A stretch of DNA of 64,000 nt from Firmicutes bacterium HGW-Firmicutes-16 (GTDB lineage: Bacteria > Bacillota > Clostridia > Oscillospirales > Oscillospiraceae): assembly GCA_002841545.1 (NCBI GenBank), contig PGZZ01000004.1, forward strand, positions 62,001 to 126,000, read 5' to 3'. The notes below the pieces were generated by a model, which saw only the letters and a list, made by a program, of their open reading frames with translations, was not told where the DNA came from and ran no database searches. Positions 17,313 to 25,932 of the stretch are shown here, in pieces. Each line of letters opens with the position of its first letter. The stretch's first letter is position 1. A program made the translations under genes and the position numbers.

Positions 17313-18275
17313 ATGGAAGACAAAAAATACAGACTTTCCGGCGAACCGAATCTCGCTCTCCCGACAGTTGATGCGGACAAGCTTTTAAGCCTTAGTGACG
17401 GAACCGCCACACTGCTTTACCTATACGCCCTCCGTAACGGCGGCGCGGTTGATTTGGCGGGCGTTGCTTCTTCCCTCAGGCGTACGAAGACGGAAATTGA
17501 AAATGCCATGGCAAAGCTCTGCGAAACCGGACTTTTCAGGACTGGCGAAGTTAAAACCACTTTGCCCCTGCCTGCGGACGAGCTTCCCGAATATACGGCG
17601 GAGGACATTGCCTCCCGCACCGGCGAGAACGGCGAATTCAAGGCGATTGTCGATGAGACTCAGCGAATAATGGGGCACATGCTGACTGGTACGGATTTGA
17701 AAATCTTGTTCGGTATTTACGACTATTTGCGCCTTCCGACGGAAGTCATCTTCCTTCTCATAAATCACTGCGTCGCGGAAACGCATGAGCATCAGGGTCT
17801 GGGCAAATTCCCCTCCATGCGCACTATCGAAAAGGAAGCCTACGTCTGGTACAACCGCGAGATACTGACACTCGAGCTTGCAGAGGAATACCTCCTACGC
17901 GTCAGGGCGCGCTTTGGTGTAATGAACGATATTAAGCGCCTTTTGCAGATTAACGGGCGCAATTTCAGTTCCACGGAACGAAAATATGTTGAAAGCTGGC
18001 TCGATATCGGCTTCGATCTTGAAGCTATTGCTCTTGCCTATGACAAGACCGTGGTAAAAACAGGCGGTCTTACATGGAAGTACATGAACTCAATCATTAT
18101 GAGCTGGCACTCGAAAAACCTCCATACGGCAGAGGAAGTTATAAATGGCGACGCCCGAGCGAATACATCGGCAGGCGCTTACGGCCATCAGGCCTTTCAG
18201 CCTAAAAGCGCGAGCACGGGCGAATCAGAACTTGAGCGTATGGAAAAAATACTGAACAGAGTCAAAAACGGCTGA
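17313..18275 (+). CDS. dnaD: DnaD domain primosomal protein
   Basis: A 320-residue replication-restart/initiation protein. An N-terminal winged-helix region (about 25-75, LLYLYALRNGGAVDLAGVASSL) is followed by the DnaB_2/DnaD C-terminal domain (about 205-275) ending in the family signature GGLTWKYMNSIIMSW, a YxxxI motif that binds DNA. DnaD proteins help load the replicative helicase at oriC and at stalled forks. The start follows GAGGGGGATAT. The next gene, 14 bases downstream, is a DnaI-like loader, so the two form a helicase-loading operon. Confidence 0.92.
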   Translation: MEDKKYRLSGEPNLALPTVDADKLLSLSDGTATLLYLYALRNGGAVDLAGVASSLRRTKTEIENAMAKLCETGLFRTGEVKTTLPLPADELPEYTAEDIASRTGENGEFKAIVDETQRIMGHMLTGTDLKILFGIYDYLRLPTEVIFLLINHCVAETHEHQGLGKFPSMRTIEKEAYVWYNREILTLELAEEYLLRVRARFGVMNDIKRLLQINGRNFSSTERKYVESWLDIGFDLEAIALAYDKTVVKTGGLTWKYMNSIIMSWHSKNLHTAEEVINGDARANTSAGAYGHQAFQPKSASTGESELERMEKILNRVKNG

Positions 18276-18289
18276 TTTTGAGGTGAGTT

Positions 18290-19297
18290 ATGGCGTACGA
18301 CGGAAAGATTTTGGCGCGAGCCAAAGATATTATCGCTGGCAGAAAGCGAGCAAACGAAGATGAGCGGACTCACCGCAGAGCGGAGGTCTTCTCCCGCATC
18401 CCAGCGGTTATAGAAACAGAAAAAGAGATAACGACTCTGATGACTGAAGTTGCTTTCGAGGCATTAAAAAAGGGCTCTGATGCAGGCATCGCTGTCGAAG
18501 CCGCAAGAACAAGGTGCGATTTGCTCCTCAAAAGACATGCCGAACTTCTCAAATCCGGCGGTTACCCCGCAGACTACATAGATGAGATATATGACTGCCC
18601 CGTATGCCACGATACAGGGTACAGCATGGGAAAACCCTGTACCTGTCTGAAATCTCTGTATAAAACCGAAGCCGTAAAAGAACTGAGCAGCATTCTGGAC
18701 ACAGCCGGTCAATGCTTCGAAAAATTTGACCTCGGCTATTACGATGATGTTCGTATTCCTGAGCTGAAATATTCTCCTCGAGCTTTAATGACAACGGCGC
18801 TGACTATTTGCAGTGAATATGCCTCAAAGTTCGGGCAAGACTCCGTCAACCTCCTATTCCGAGGTGGAACGGGTCTCGGAAAAACCTTTCTTTCCGCTTC
18901 AATTGCGAAGGTCGTTTCGGAAAAGGGCTTTTCGGTCGTTTACGATACCTCAATCTCCGTTATGGAGGCCTTTGAACTTCAAAAATTCGACCGCAGCGGA
19001 GACGGCGCGGAGGAAACAGCCGCCCGCGTAAAGCGTTATACGGACTGCGACCTTCTGATACTCGACGACCTCGGGACTGAAATGACGACGAATTTTACGC
19101 AGAGCGCGCTCTATTCGCTTGTGAACGGGCGGCTTCTAAGAAGCGGGAAAACTATCATCACGACTAACCTCTCGGAGGACGAGCTGCACAGGCGCTATTC
19201 TCCTCAGATTGTTTCCCGACTCGAGGGCGAATACCTTGTCCTGAATTTTGCAGGACGAGATATCAGAGCCATTAAGCGCGAGGGCGGACTTAAATGA
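18290..19297 (+). CDS. DnaI/DnaC-like helicase loader ATPase
   Basis: A 335-residue AAA+ protein. An N-terminal helical region leads into a zinc-finger-like CPVC (103-106) and CTC (117-119) pair, then the ATPase domain with Walker A GGTGLGKT (192-199), Walker B LLILDDLGTE and a C-terminal arginine-finger region SRLEGEY. It matches Gram-positive DnaI, which loads the replicative DnaC/DnaB helicase, rather than the IstB transposition ATPases, because of the zinc ligands and its position directly after dnaD. A strong terminator follows. Confidence 0.88.
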   Translation: MAYDGKILARAKDIIAGRKRANEDERTHRRAEVFSRIPAVIETEKEITTLMTEVAFEALKKGSDAGIAVEAARTRCDLLLKRHAELLKSGGYPADYIDEIYDCPVCHDTGYSMGKPCTCLKSLYKTEAVKELSSILDTAGQCFEKFDLGYYDDVRIPELKYSPRALMTTALTICSEYASKFGQDSVNLLFRGGTGLGKTFLSASIAKVVSEKGFSVVYDTSISVMEAFELQKFDRSGDGAEETAARVKRYTDCDLLILDDLGTEMTTNFTQSALYSLVNGRLLRSGKTIITTNLSEDELHRRYSPQIVSRLEGEYLVLNFAGRDIRAIKREGGLK

Positions 19298-19302
19298 ACA
19301 GT

Positions 19303-19337
19303 AAGGGCGGTCGGTTTTTTTACCGACCGCCCTTTTC
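19303..19337 (+). terminator. Terminator after the dnaD-loader operon
   Basis: AAGGGCGGTCGGT and its perfect complement enclose TTTTTT and are followed by a short T-run. The hairpin is symmetric and also lies 17 bases beyond the stop of the converging small gene, so it can serve both strands. Confidence 0.88.
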
Positions 19338-19353
19338 CGCACGGCTATGACAC

Positions 19354-19665
19354 TCACACCGAAATCTCCAGCTCGCGAAGCTTCAGGCTGTCCTTATAGA
19401 CCTTGATGACATACAGCTCTCCCGCGGCGAGAGGTCCAAAAGCGAATTGACCGTCCTCATCCGTCACATTTGACGCGAGAAGTCTCCCCGCTTCCTGCCC
19501 CTCGGTCTCGAACAGAAACACGAGCGCACCTTTTATACCGTGCTCTCCATCGGACACCTTTCCGCATATACAACAGCTTTCGTCCTCCTTCGGTGTGACC
19601 ACCGTGTGTATCTTCTCGCCCTTGGAGGGCTTAAAATAAAATTTAGCAAAAGCGCTCACAGGCAC
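19354..19665 (-). CDS. Small CnaB/carboxypeptidase-regulatory-like domain protein
   Basis: A 103-residue protein whose second half (about 30-100) looks like a single beta-sandwich of the carboxypeptidase-regulatory/CnaB type: CCICGKVSDGEHGIKGALVFLFE, then TDEDGQFAFGPLAAGELYVIKVY. The N-terminal part carries KFYFKPSKGEKIHTVV. There is no signal peptide, membrane segment or sorting motif, so it is probably cytoplasmic despite the surface-protein fold. Similar lone domains occur in clostridial genomes without assigned role. It is monocistronic between two opposing terminator/promoter regions. Confidence 0.65.
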   Translation of the reverse strand: MPVSAFAKFYFKPSKGEKIHTVVTPKEDESCCICGKVSDGEHGIKGALVFLFETEGQEAGRLLASNVTDEDGQFAFGPLAAGELYVIKVYKDSLKLRELEISV

Positions 19666-19722
19666 CCGCCTCCGATATTATGAAAGTCATTCCATAATAC
19701 GGCGTCAAATGGACTATTGTTC

Positions 19723-19751
19723 TTGACAAGCCCCACTTTATTTAATAGAAT
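19723..19751 (+). promoter_or_regulatory. Consensus promoter of proS
   Basis: TTGACA (19723-19728) and TAGAAT (19746-19751) are separated by 17 bases. The predicted start is about 19758, leaving a leader of roughly 93 bases. Confidence 0.75.
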
Positions 19752-19757
19752 TACAGG

Positions 19758-19850
19758 ATGGCGCAGAAGGCACCTGCCGCTCTGCTCCGGTAACCCGCAA
19801 AAGTTTTTGCGGTGTGGGACCAACAAAGTCGAAAGGATTGATCACAAATC
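19758..19850 (+). promoter_or_regulatory. Structured 5' leader of proS, class unknown
   Basis: The leader contains CCGCAAAA-GTT-TTTGCGG as a clear hairpin (about 19794-19814), and upstream GCAGAAGG, CACCTGCCG and CTCTGC segments that could pair with each other. It is far too short for a canonical T-box. It has no obvious terminator, so any control would act on translation. Confidence 0.35.
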
Positions 19851-21287
19851 ATGGCAACGGACAAAAAAGTCGAACAGATAACCGATATGGAGGTCGATTT
19901 TGCAAAATGGTACACAGATGTGTGCAAAAAAGCCGAGCTGATTGAATATACCAGCGTAAAGGGTATGTTCATTCTTCGACCTTACGGTTATGCCATTTGG
20001 GAAAATATCCAGTCGGAGCTTGATAGGCGTTTCAAGGAAACGGGTCATCAGAACGTGTCTATGCCGCTGCTGATTCCCGAATCCCTTTTACAAAAGGAAA
20101 AGGATCACGTTGTGGGCTTTGCGCCCGAATGCGCCTGGGTCACGCTTGGCGGTTCTGAGAAGCTTGAGGAAAAGCTCTGCATCCGTCCCACCTCCGAAAC
20201 TCTATTTTGCGACCACTGGCACAATATCGTTCATTCGTGGCGCGACCTGCCCCTTTTATATAACCAGTGGTGCAGCGTTCTCCGCTGGGAAAAGACCTCA
20301 CGCCCCTTCCTCCGCCACCGCGAATTCCTTTGGCAGGAGGGACACACTCTTCACGCAAGCGCTGAGGAAGCGATTGCCGAAACCGAGCAGCAGCTCGAGG
20401 TATATGCCGATCTTTGCGAAAACATCCTTGCAATGCCTGTCGTTCGCGGCTGTAAAACGGACAAGGAAAAATTTGCAGGAGCAGAGCGCACCTATTCCAT
20501 CGAATGCATGATGCACGACCACAAGGCTCTGCAAAGCGGAACTAGCCATTATTTCGGCACAGGCTTTGCAACGGCTTTTGATATCACTTTTACTGATAAG
20601 GATAATAAACCAGCGACTCCTCACCAGACTTCCTGGGGACTTTCCACCCGTACAATCGGCGGCATAATCATGACGCACGGTGACAACAACGGGCTTGTAC
20701 TCCCTCCAAGAATTGCCCCCATTCAGGCTGTCGTCCTGCCCATCGCCCAGCATAAGGAGGGCGTCGTCGAAAAAGCTCAGGAGCTTATCGGAAGACTCAA
20801 AGCCACTGGACTTCGCGTCAAGGGCGACTTTTCCGACAACTCTCCCGGCTGGAAATTTGCCGAGTATGAGATGAAGGGCGTACCCCTCCGCATCGAAATC
20901 GGACCTAAGGACATCGAAGCAGGTCAATGCGTGTGTGCTCGTCGTGACAGCGGGGAAAAAACAATTATTCTGCTGAGTGAGCTTGAAACGAAGATTCCCG
21001 AGCTGCTCAATGCAATTCAGGCAGGACTTTTTGCAAAGGCAAAAAAGAACCTTGATGAGCATACCTTCACCGCCTCAACTCCTGAGGAAGTCAAAGAAAT
21101 AGTTGATACTAAGGGCGGCTTTGTAAAAACCATGTGGTGCGGCGATATCGAATGTGAGCTGGCAATGAAAGAAAAGGCCGGCGTTACAAGCCGCTGCATA
21201 CCCCTTGTTCAGGAAAATCTCGGTAGCGTTTGCCCTGTCTGCGGAAAGCCCGCGAAGAAAATGATTATCTGGGGCGTCGCTTACTAA
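19851..21287 (+). CDS. proS: Prolyl-tRNA synthetase, archaeal/eukaryotic-like type 3
   Basis: A 478-residue class II ProRS of the type found in archaea, eukaryotes and many anaerobic Gram-positives. It lacks the INS editing domain that sits between motifs 2 and 3 in the common bacterial enzyme and carries a C-terminal zinc-binding-like extension with CIPL...[10 protein letters not shown] and the terminal Tyr typical of this type. Catalytic motifs: RPTSETLF, motif 2 region [21 protein letters not shown], motif 3 area [18 protein letters not shown]. With no INS domain, clearing of mischarged Ala would need a separate editing protein, none of which is nearby. Confidence 0.95.
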   Translation: MATDKKVEQITDMEVDFAKWYTDVCKKAELIEYTSVKGMFILRPYGYAIWENIQSELDRRFKETGHQNVSMPLLIPESLLQKEKDHVVGFAPECAWVTLGGSEKLEEKLCIRPTSETLFCDHWHNIVHSWRDLPLLYNQWCSVLRWEKTSRPFLRHREFLWQEGHTLHASAEEAIAETEQQLEVYADLCENILAMPVVRGCKTDKEKFAGAERTYSIECMMHDHKALQSGTSHYFGTGFATAFDITFTDKDNKPATPHQTSWGLSTRTIGGIIMTHGDNNGLVLPPRIAPIQAVVLPIAQHKEGVVEKAQELIGRLKATGLRVKGDFSDNSPGWKFAEYEMKGVPLRIEIGPKDIEAGQCVCARRDSGEKTIILLSELETKIPELLNAIQAGLFAKAKKNLDEHTFTASTPEEVKEIVDTKGGFVKTMWCGDIECELAMKEKAGVTSRCIPLVQENLGSVCPVCGKPAKKMIIWGVAY

Positions 21288-21310
21288 CGCAGGATTCCAA
21301 AATATTAATA

Positions 21311-21342
21311 ATCCCGAAAACGCAATTCTGCGTTTTCGGGAT
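21311..21342. terminator. Bidirectional terminator between proS and the diguanylate cyclase gene
   Basis: A 14-bp perfect stem (ATCCCGAAAACGCA with complement) with a 4-base loop lies between two converging genes; the tail ATTTGTTATT is T-rich on the plus strand. Confidence 0.75.
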
Positions 21343-21359
21343 ATTTGTTATTATAGCAC

Positions 21360-22487
21360 CTAGTTTGACGCGGCAGCGTATTTTTGGTTCCGAACCGTTC
21401 GCTTGAACTCATAAAGAGCCTTGTCGGCGTCAAAATACATCTCCATGTAATTGATCGAACCGCTACTTTTTACCGAAATACCCATACTCATCGTAACATT
21501 GATTCGCAGTTCCTTCATCGCGCGCTCCATGACTTCAGTCATGACATTCTCGGCCCGTCTCTCGAAGAGCTCGATGCCGCGGTGAGAGCAGGTAAAAGCG
21601 CTGAATTCGTCCCCGCCAATACGTCCGACAAAGCAATCGGCTTGGAAATTTGCCGCAAGAGTCCGTCCGACTATTTCAAGCACACTGTCCCCCATAATAT
21701 GACCGTAGGTGTCATTTATCTGCTTGAAATTGTCCAAATCGAAGATAACCAAAGCACCGAGCTCGCCGTTTTTGCACTCGTCCAACATTCTCTGGCACCA
21801 GAGCTCATAGCTTTTTTTGTTAAGAAGCTCCGTCAGAAGATCCATCCGGCTGAGTGTCTTGTATTTTTCCTTGACTAAGAAACTGGTTGCGCGAATCCTA
21901 GCATGATATCCCAGCACCAACAAGGAAAGCACAACGCTCAGGCTGACCGAGAATATATCGTGCTGGATGACTTCGGGAGCCTTGAAATTGTAGGCAAGTA
22001 TACAGTATAAAAGTCCTCCGTAAACGGTTATGGAGGCGACTACCCACGTTTCAATAGAGAAGAACATCGGCAAAAGCACTATCACGAACACGAACAGCTC
22101 GTCCGGCATATTGGGGTAATAGAAAATGTCAATCACAGTGAGGAGCAATATTATTATAACTGAAAACAAAACGCCCGCTGTCTTAACAACATTATAGCTT
22201 TTATGCTTTTTCCTCCCGTATATTAGAGAAAAAGCCAAAAACACAGCATACATGGGTATCATGACCCAATAACGCCACATGAAGGCCCAATTTTCTAGCC
22301 CGAGACGTGGCAAAGCAAAAATGAGCAAAGTAATAGCTAGTCCCACAAAACTGATCAGCTTTAGTGCGACCATGTTTCTTGCGACCATATCGCGTTTTCC
22401 ATAACGATTATATTGCCTGATTTCAGAGATCTGCGTCAGTATCGCTTTTTTCAGCCAGCCTTTTCGCTGCATTTGCCATCTCTCCAA
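21360..22487 (-). CDS. Membrane-bound diguanylate cyclase (GGDEF)
   Basis: A 375-residue protein. Six or so hydrophobic segments (about 40-200) anchor it; the C-terminal GGDEF domain (about 210-370) has FDLDNFKQINDTYGH and an intact active site GGDEF at 291-295, so it should make cyclic di-GMP from two GTP. The inhibitory RxxD site expected five residues before GGDEF is absent (QADC there), suggesting no product feedback. The membrane part does not match a sensor family I can name. It is the only c-di-GMP gene in the window and stands alone. Confidence 0.88.
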   Translation of the reverse strand: MERWQMQRKGWLKKAILTQISEIRQYNRYGKRDMVARNMVALKLISFVGLAITLLIFALPRLGLENWAFMWRYWVMIPMYAVFLAFSLIYGRKKHKSYNVVKTAGVLFSVIIILLLTVIDIFYYPNMPDELFVFVIVLLPMFFSIETWVVASITVYGGLLYCILAYNFKAPEVIQHDIFSVSLSVVLSLLVLGYHARIRATSFLVKEKYKTLSRMDLLTELLNKKSYELWCQRMLDECKNGELGALVIFDLDNFKQINDTYGHIMGDSVLEIVGRTLAANFQADCFVGRIGGDEFSAFTCSHRGIELFERRAENVMTEVMERAMKELRINVTMSMGISVKSSGSINYMEMYFDADKALYEFKRTVRNQKYAAASN

Positions 22488-22595
22488 GCCTCGCGATTAA
22501 TAATTATTCTTATGATATCACTACTACACGCAGATTTCAAAGAATTTTGCCGTTTTTTCAAATATTTTTGTCCTTTTTAATAAGCTAATGTATCA

Positions 22596-23300
22596 TCAAC
22601 CCAGAACAAGCATTGAAAGAATATTAATGAGCATGTGCAGGAAGATCGGAATCCAGATGCTGTTCGTCTTCTCATAGGTCCACGCGAGTGCATATCCCGC
22701 CGGAATATACTCAATTACGTATAAAAGCGTCATAGCGTTCATTGATACAAGCGCAAACTGCCAGACATGGTAAAGGGCGAAAAGACCGATGGATATGACG
22801 AAGGCCCAAGCGCGGTGCTTCGGACGCAGTGAACCGAAAACGACGCCCCGGAACAAGACCTCTTCAACAATCGGCGCAATGAACACCGCAAGTCCCAGCG
22901 CCGCACGCGGACTGCCTTCTGCAAGGGCCTGTATCGCGTCGTTGTTCGGGTTAGAAAGCCTATCCCCGATTATTATCATAAGGACTCCGACCGCAAGATA
23001 GCTAAGCAGTAAATAAATGAAATAGCCGAAAACTATAGCCGCTATGCTTGCCACAGGATTGTCAAGCATGATATCAAAAGCGCCTCTAAGGTGTTTCCAC
23101 ATCACAATCATACAAAACACAAAGCCGAGCGCATAGTAGATAATGTTTGCCGTAAGCTCATTTAGCCCGCCGGGCAGCCAGGTTGCCGCCATTCCCAGAA
23201 AAAGCGGAAGGATGAAAACATGAAAAGGCAGATAGACGAGACCCGCGATTTTTTGGGGCTTTGACATGGTGTTGAAAAAGCCGGTAATCACAACTTTCAT
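22596..23300 (-). CDS. CPBP family intramembrane glutamic protease
   Basis: A 234-residue membrane protein of the CaaX-protease/bacteriocin-processing (Abi) family with about seven membrane helices. The catalytic motifs are present: EEVLFR at 146-151, FALYH with His178, and FLHMLIN with His222 near the end. Bacterial members act as intramembrane proteases in bacteriocin self-immunity, peptide maturation or stress signalling; the substrate here is unknown. Its start codon shares a base with the mutS stop (23300), so it is translationally coupled to mutS, an odd partner. Confidence 0.85.
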   Translation of the reverse strand: MKVVITGFFNTMSKPQKIAGLVYLPFHVFILPLFLGMAATWLPGGLNELTANIIYYALGFVFCMIVMWKHLRGAFDIMLDNPVASIAAIVFGYFIYLLLSYLAVGVLMIIIGDRLSNPNNDAIQALAEGSPRAALGLAVFIAPIVEEVLFRGVVFGSLRPKHRAWAFVISIGLFALYHVWQFALVSMNAMTLLYVIEYIPAGYALAWTYEKTNSIWIPIFLHMLINILSMLVLG

Positions 23301-25900
23301 CAGGCGTCCACCTTTTTCTTGAGCTCATAAAGAAGGTTCATCGCCTCAATCGGCGTCAGTGTATCCAAATTCGCGTCCTTTAATTTGCCGATTATTTCGT
23401 TCGAGCCAAAATCCGAAAAGCTCATTTGGGCGTCGGAGTTCTCACCATTTTCCACATGGTTCTCGTGACCTCCGCTTTCAAGCTCTTTAAGGCAGTTTTT
23501 CGCCCTTGAAATCACAGAATCAGGAACGCCCGCGAGCTTTGCGACCTCAATACCGTAGCTGTCGTCAGCCGCACCGCGCACTATCTTGCGAAGGAAGATA
23601 AGGTCGTTACCGCGTTTTTTTGCGGTGATGCTGTAATTTCGAACTCCCTCAAGCGCTCCTTCAAGCGCGGAAAGCTCATGGTAATGCGTTGCAAACAGGG
23701 TTTTAGCACCGAGCTTTTTCCTGTCGGCGCAGAACTCCAAGACGGCTCTCGCTATCGCCATGCCGTCATAGGTCGAGGTGCCGCGTCCGATTTCGTCAAG
23801 TATAATAAGGCTGGAGCTAGTAGCGTATTTAAGGATGTCCGCAACCTCAATCATTTCGACCATGAAGGTACTGCGTCCGCCCGCAAGATCATCAGACGCT
23901 CCGATGCGAGTAAATACTCTGTCCACAATCCCGACGAGGGCGCTTTTTGCAGGAACGAAGCTGCCAATCTGCGCCATGAGCACGATGAGCGCGGTCTGTC
24001 GCATATAGGTGGATTTACCCGCCATGTTCGGACCGGTTATTATCGCTGTCCGCTCGTCCGAAATGTTCATTAAGGTGTCGTTCGGAACAAAGAGCGTATC
24101 GCGCTGGGTCTGCTCTACGACCGGATGCCTTCCGGCAGTGATAGAAAGCGTGCCGGAAAGGTCGATCTCCGGCATGGTGTAGCCATTTTTAACAGCGACC
24201 TCCGCAAGCGAGCAGAGCACGTCGAGCTCCGCAATGGCGTCTGCAAGCGCCTGTATCCTTGTTACCTCGGAGGCGACGCGCAGCCGCACTTCCTCGAAAA
24301 ATCGAAATTCGAGTTCGCCGAGCCTGTCCTTTGCGGTTAAAAGAGTGTTTTCAAGCTCCTTGAGTTCCTGTGTCAAGAAGCGCTCGCTTGTGGAAAGTGT
24401 CTGCCTTCTAATATATTCCTCCGGCACATTTTCCGAAAACGCGCGGGGAATATCTATGTAGTAACCAAAAACCCTGTTGTAGCCGACCTTGAGCTTTTTT
24501 ATGCCTGTGCTCTCGCGCTCACGTGTTTCAAGCTGGGAAACCATTTCCGCTCCGTTATCGCGGACATTCCGAAGATTATCCACTTCCTCGCTGAAGCCGG
24601 TACGAAGTATACCTCCCTCGCGCACGGAAAACGGCGGCTCGTCGCAAATCGCACGCATTATTATCTCTGGTATTTGCGAAACGGGGTCAGTTTCGCTAAT
24701 CTTTTTGAGCATCAGGCTCTGCTTGTCCGAGAGGAGCTTTGCAAGTTCAGGGAGTGCCGCGCAATAAGACCCGAGCGCAAGAAGGTCGCGTCCGTTCGCC
24801 GTTCCATATACCGCTCGACCGACAAGGCGCTGTATATCGCCGATATTGCGGAGAATTTCGATTATTTCGCCTCTAGCTACATTGTCGGAATATAGCTCCT
24901 GAACCGCGGTTAGTCTGCGCTTTATCGCAACCGGAGAAAGCAGCGGACGCTCCGTCCAAGCCCTGAGGAGTCTTCCTCCCATTGGGGTCCTCGTCTTATC
25001 GAGCACCCAAAGAAGGCTGCCCTTTTTCTCGCCCGTGCGAAGATTTTCGGTGATTTCAAGATTACGACGAGTAGTGTAGTCGAGTTCCATGAAGCGCCCC
25101 GCCGAAAAAACGTCCAAAGTGCTGATATGACTGATGTTAAATTTCTGCGTTTCAATTATGTAGCTTAAAAGGCCTCCCGCGGCGCAGACCGCGGCGCTAT
25201 CATCCGCAAGCCCTAAACTGTCTACATCGGGCGAGCGGAACTGCTCGCAGATTCTCGCCGCGCCAAGCAAATAGTCAAAGCGGTCATCGCCGTTTTCAAC
25301 GAGGCAGTCGAGTTTTTTTGTGAGGAATGCGCGGAGCTCAGAGTTTTCCATCGCTCCCGTGCTCAGAACCGCCTCGCGCGGTAAAAAGCGCCCGAGCTCG
25401 TTTTGTATGTGCGTAATGGGGGCCTTGTCAAAGCCTGCGACGCAGAACTCGCCCGTTGAAACATCGCAAAAGGCAACGGCTCCGGCGGTGCTGTCGAGAA
25501 AAACGGAACAGACATAGTTCGATTTTCCTTCTTCGAGCATGGAGCTTTCAGTCACTGTGCCGGGCGTAATAATTCTTATTACGTCACGGCTGACAAGTCC
25601 CTTCGCGAGCGCAGGATCTTCGGTCTGCTCGCAAATCGCGACCTTATAGCCCTTTGCTATAAGCCGCGCGATATATGCCTCGCAGCTGTGATAAGGCACT
25701 CCGCACATCGGCGTGCGCTCATCTGGATTTTCGATGTTCCTGTCACGCGTCGTGAGCGCAAGCTCAAGCTCGCGAGAAGCCGTGACGGCGTCCTCATCGA
25801 ACATCTCATAAAAATCGCCCAGTCTGAAAAACAGCAAGCAGTCCGAATGCTGTGCCTTTATATCGTTGTATTGTCTTTTCATGGGCGTGAGTTCCGCCAT
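23300..25900 (-). CDS. mutS: DNA mismatch repair protein MutS
   Basis: A full-length 866-residue MutS. The N-terminal mismatch-recognition domain has the GDFYEMF motif (28-34) whose Phe-x-Glu inserts at the mismatch. Connector, core and clamp domains follow, then the ABC-type ATPase with Walker A GPNMAGKS (623-630) and the Walker B DEIGRGTSTYDG. A C-terminal tail with FSDFGSNEIIGKL and LTPIEAMNLLYELKK matches the tetramerisation/beta-clamp region. It lies 32 bases downstream of miaB, and mutL lies across the divergent intergenic region. Confidence 0.96.
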   Translation of the reverse strand: MAELTPMKRQYNDIKAQHSDCLLFFRLGDFYEMFDEDAVTASRELELALTTRDRNIENPDERTPMCGVPYHSCEAYIARLIAKGYKVAICEQTEDPALAKGLVSRDVIRIITPGTVTESSMLEEGKSNYVCSVFLDSTAGAVAFCDVSTGEFCVAGFDKAPITHIQNELGRFLPREAVLSTGAMENSELRAFLTKKLDCLVENGDDRFDYLLGAARICEQFRSPDVDSLGLADDSAAVCAAGGLLSYIIETQKFNISHISTLDVFSAGRFMELDYTTRRNLEITENLRTGEKKGSLLWVLDKTRTPMGGRLLRAWTERPLLSPVAIKRRLTAVQELYSDNVARGEIIEILRNIGDIQRLVGRAVYGTANGRDLLALGSYCAALPELAKLLSDKQSLMLKKISETDPVSQIPEIIMRAICDEPPFSVREGGILRTGFSEEVDNLRNVRDNGAEMVSQLETRERESTGIKKLKVGYNRVFGYYIDIPRAFSENVPEEYIRRQTLSTSERFLTQELKELENTLLTAKDRLGELEFRFFEEVRLRVASEVTRIQALADAIAELDVLCSLAEVAVKNGYTMPEIDLSGTLSITAGRHPVVEQTQRDTLFVPNDTLMNISDERTAIITGPNMAGKSTYMRQTALIVLMAQIGSFVPAKSALVGIVDRVFTRIGASDDLAGGRSTFMVEMIEVADILKYATSSSLIILDEIGRGTSTYDGMAIARAVLEFCADRKKLGAKTLFATHYHELSALEGALEGVRNYSITAKKRGNDLIFLRKIVRGAADDSYGIEVAKLAGVPDSVISRAKNCLKELESGGHENHVENGENSDAQMSFSDFGSNEIIGKLKDANLDTLTPIEAMNLLYELKKKVDA

Positions 25901-25932
25901 GGTTTTACCTCCGGATTGGTTTTTGAGTAATG

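Noticed and set aside
19795-19830. T-box-like TGGGACC in the proS leader
   Set aside because: Only seven bases match the T-box core, there is no Stem I or terminator, and the leader is only about 93 bases.
20298-21062. A 254-codon minus-strand frame inside proS
   Set aside because: proS is intact and well conserved on the other strand; the antisense product resembles no family.
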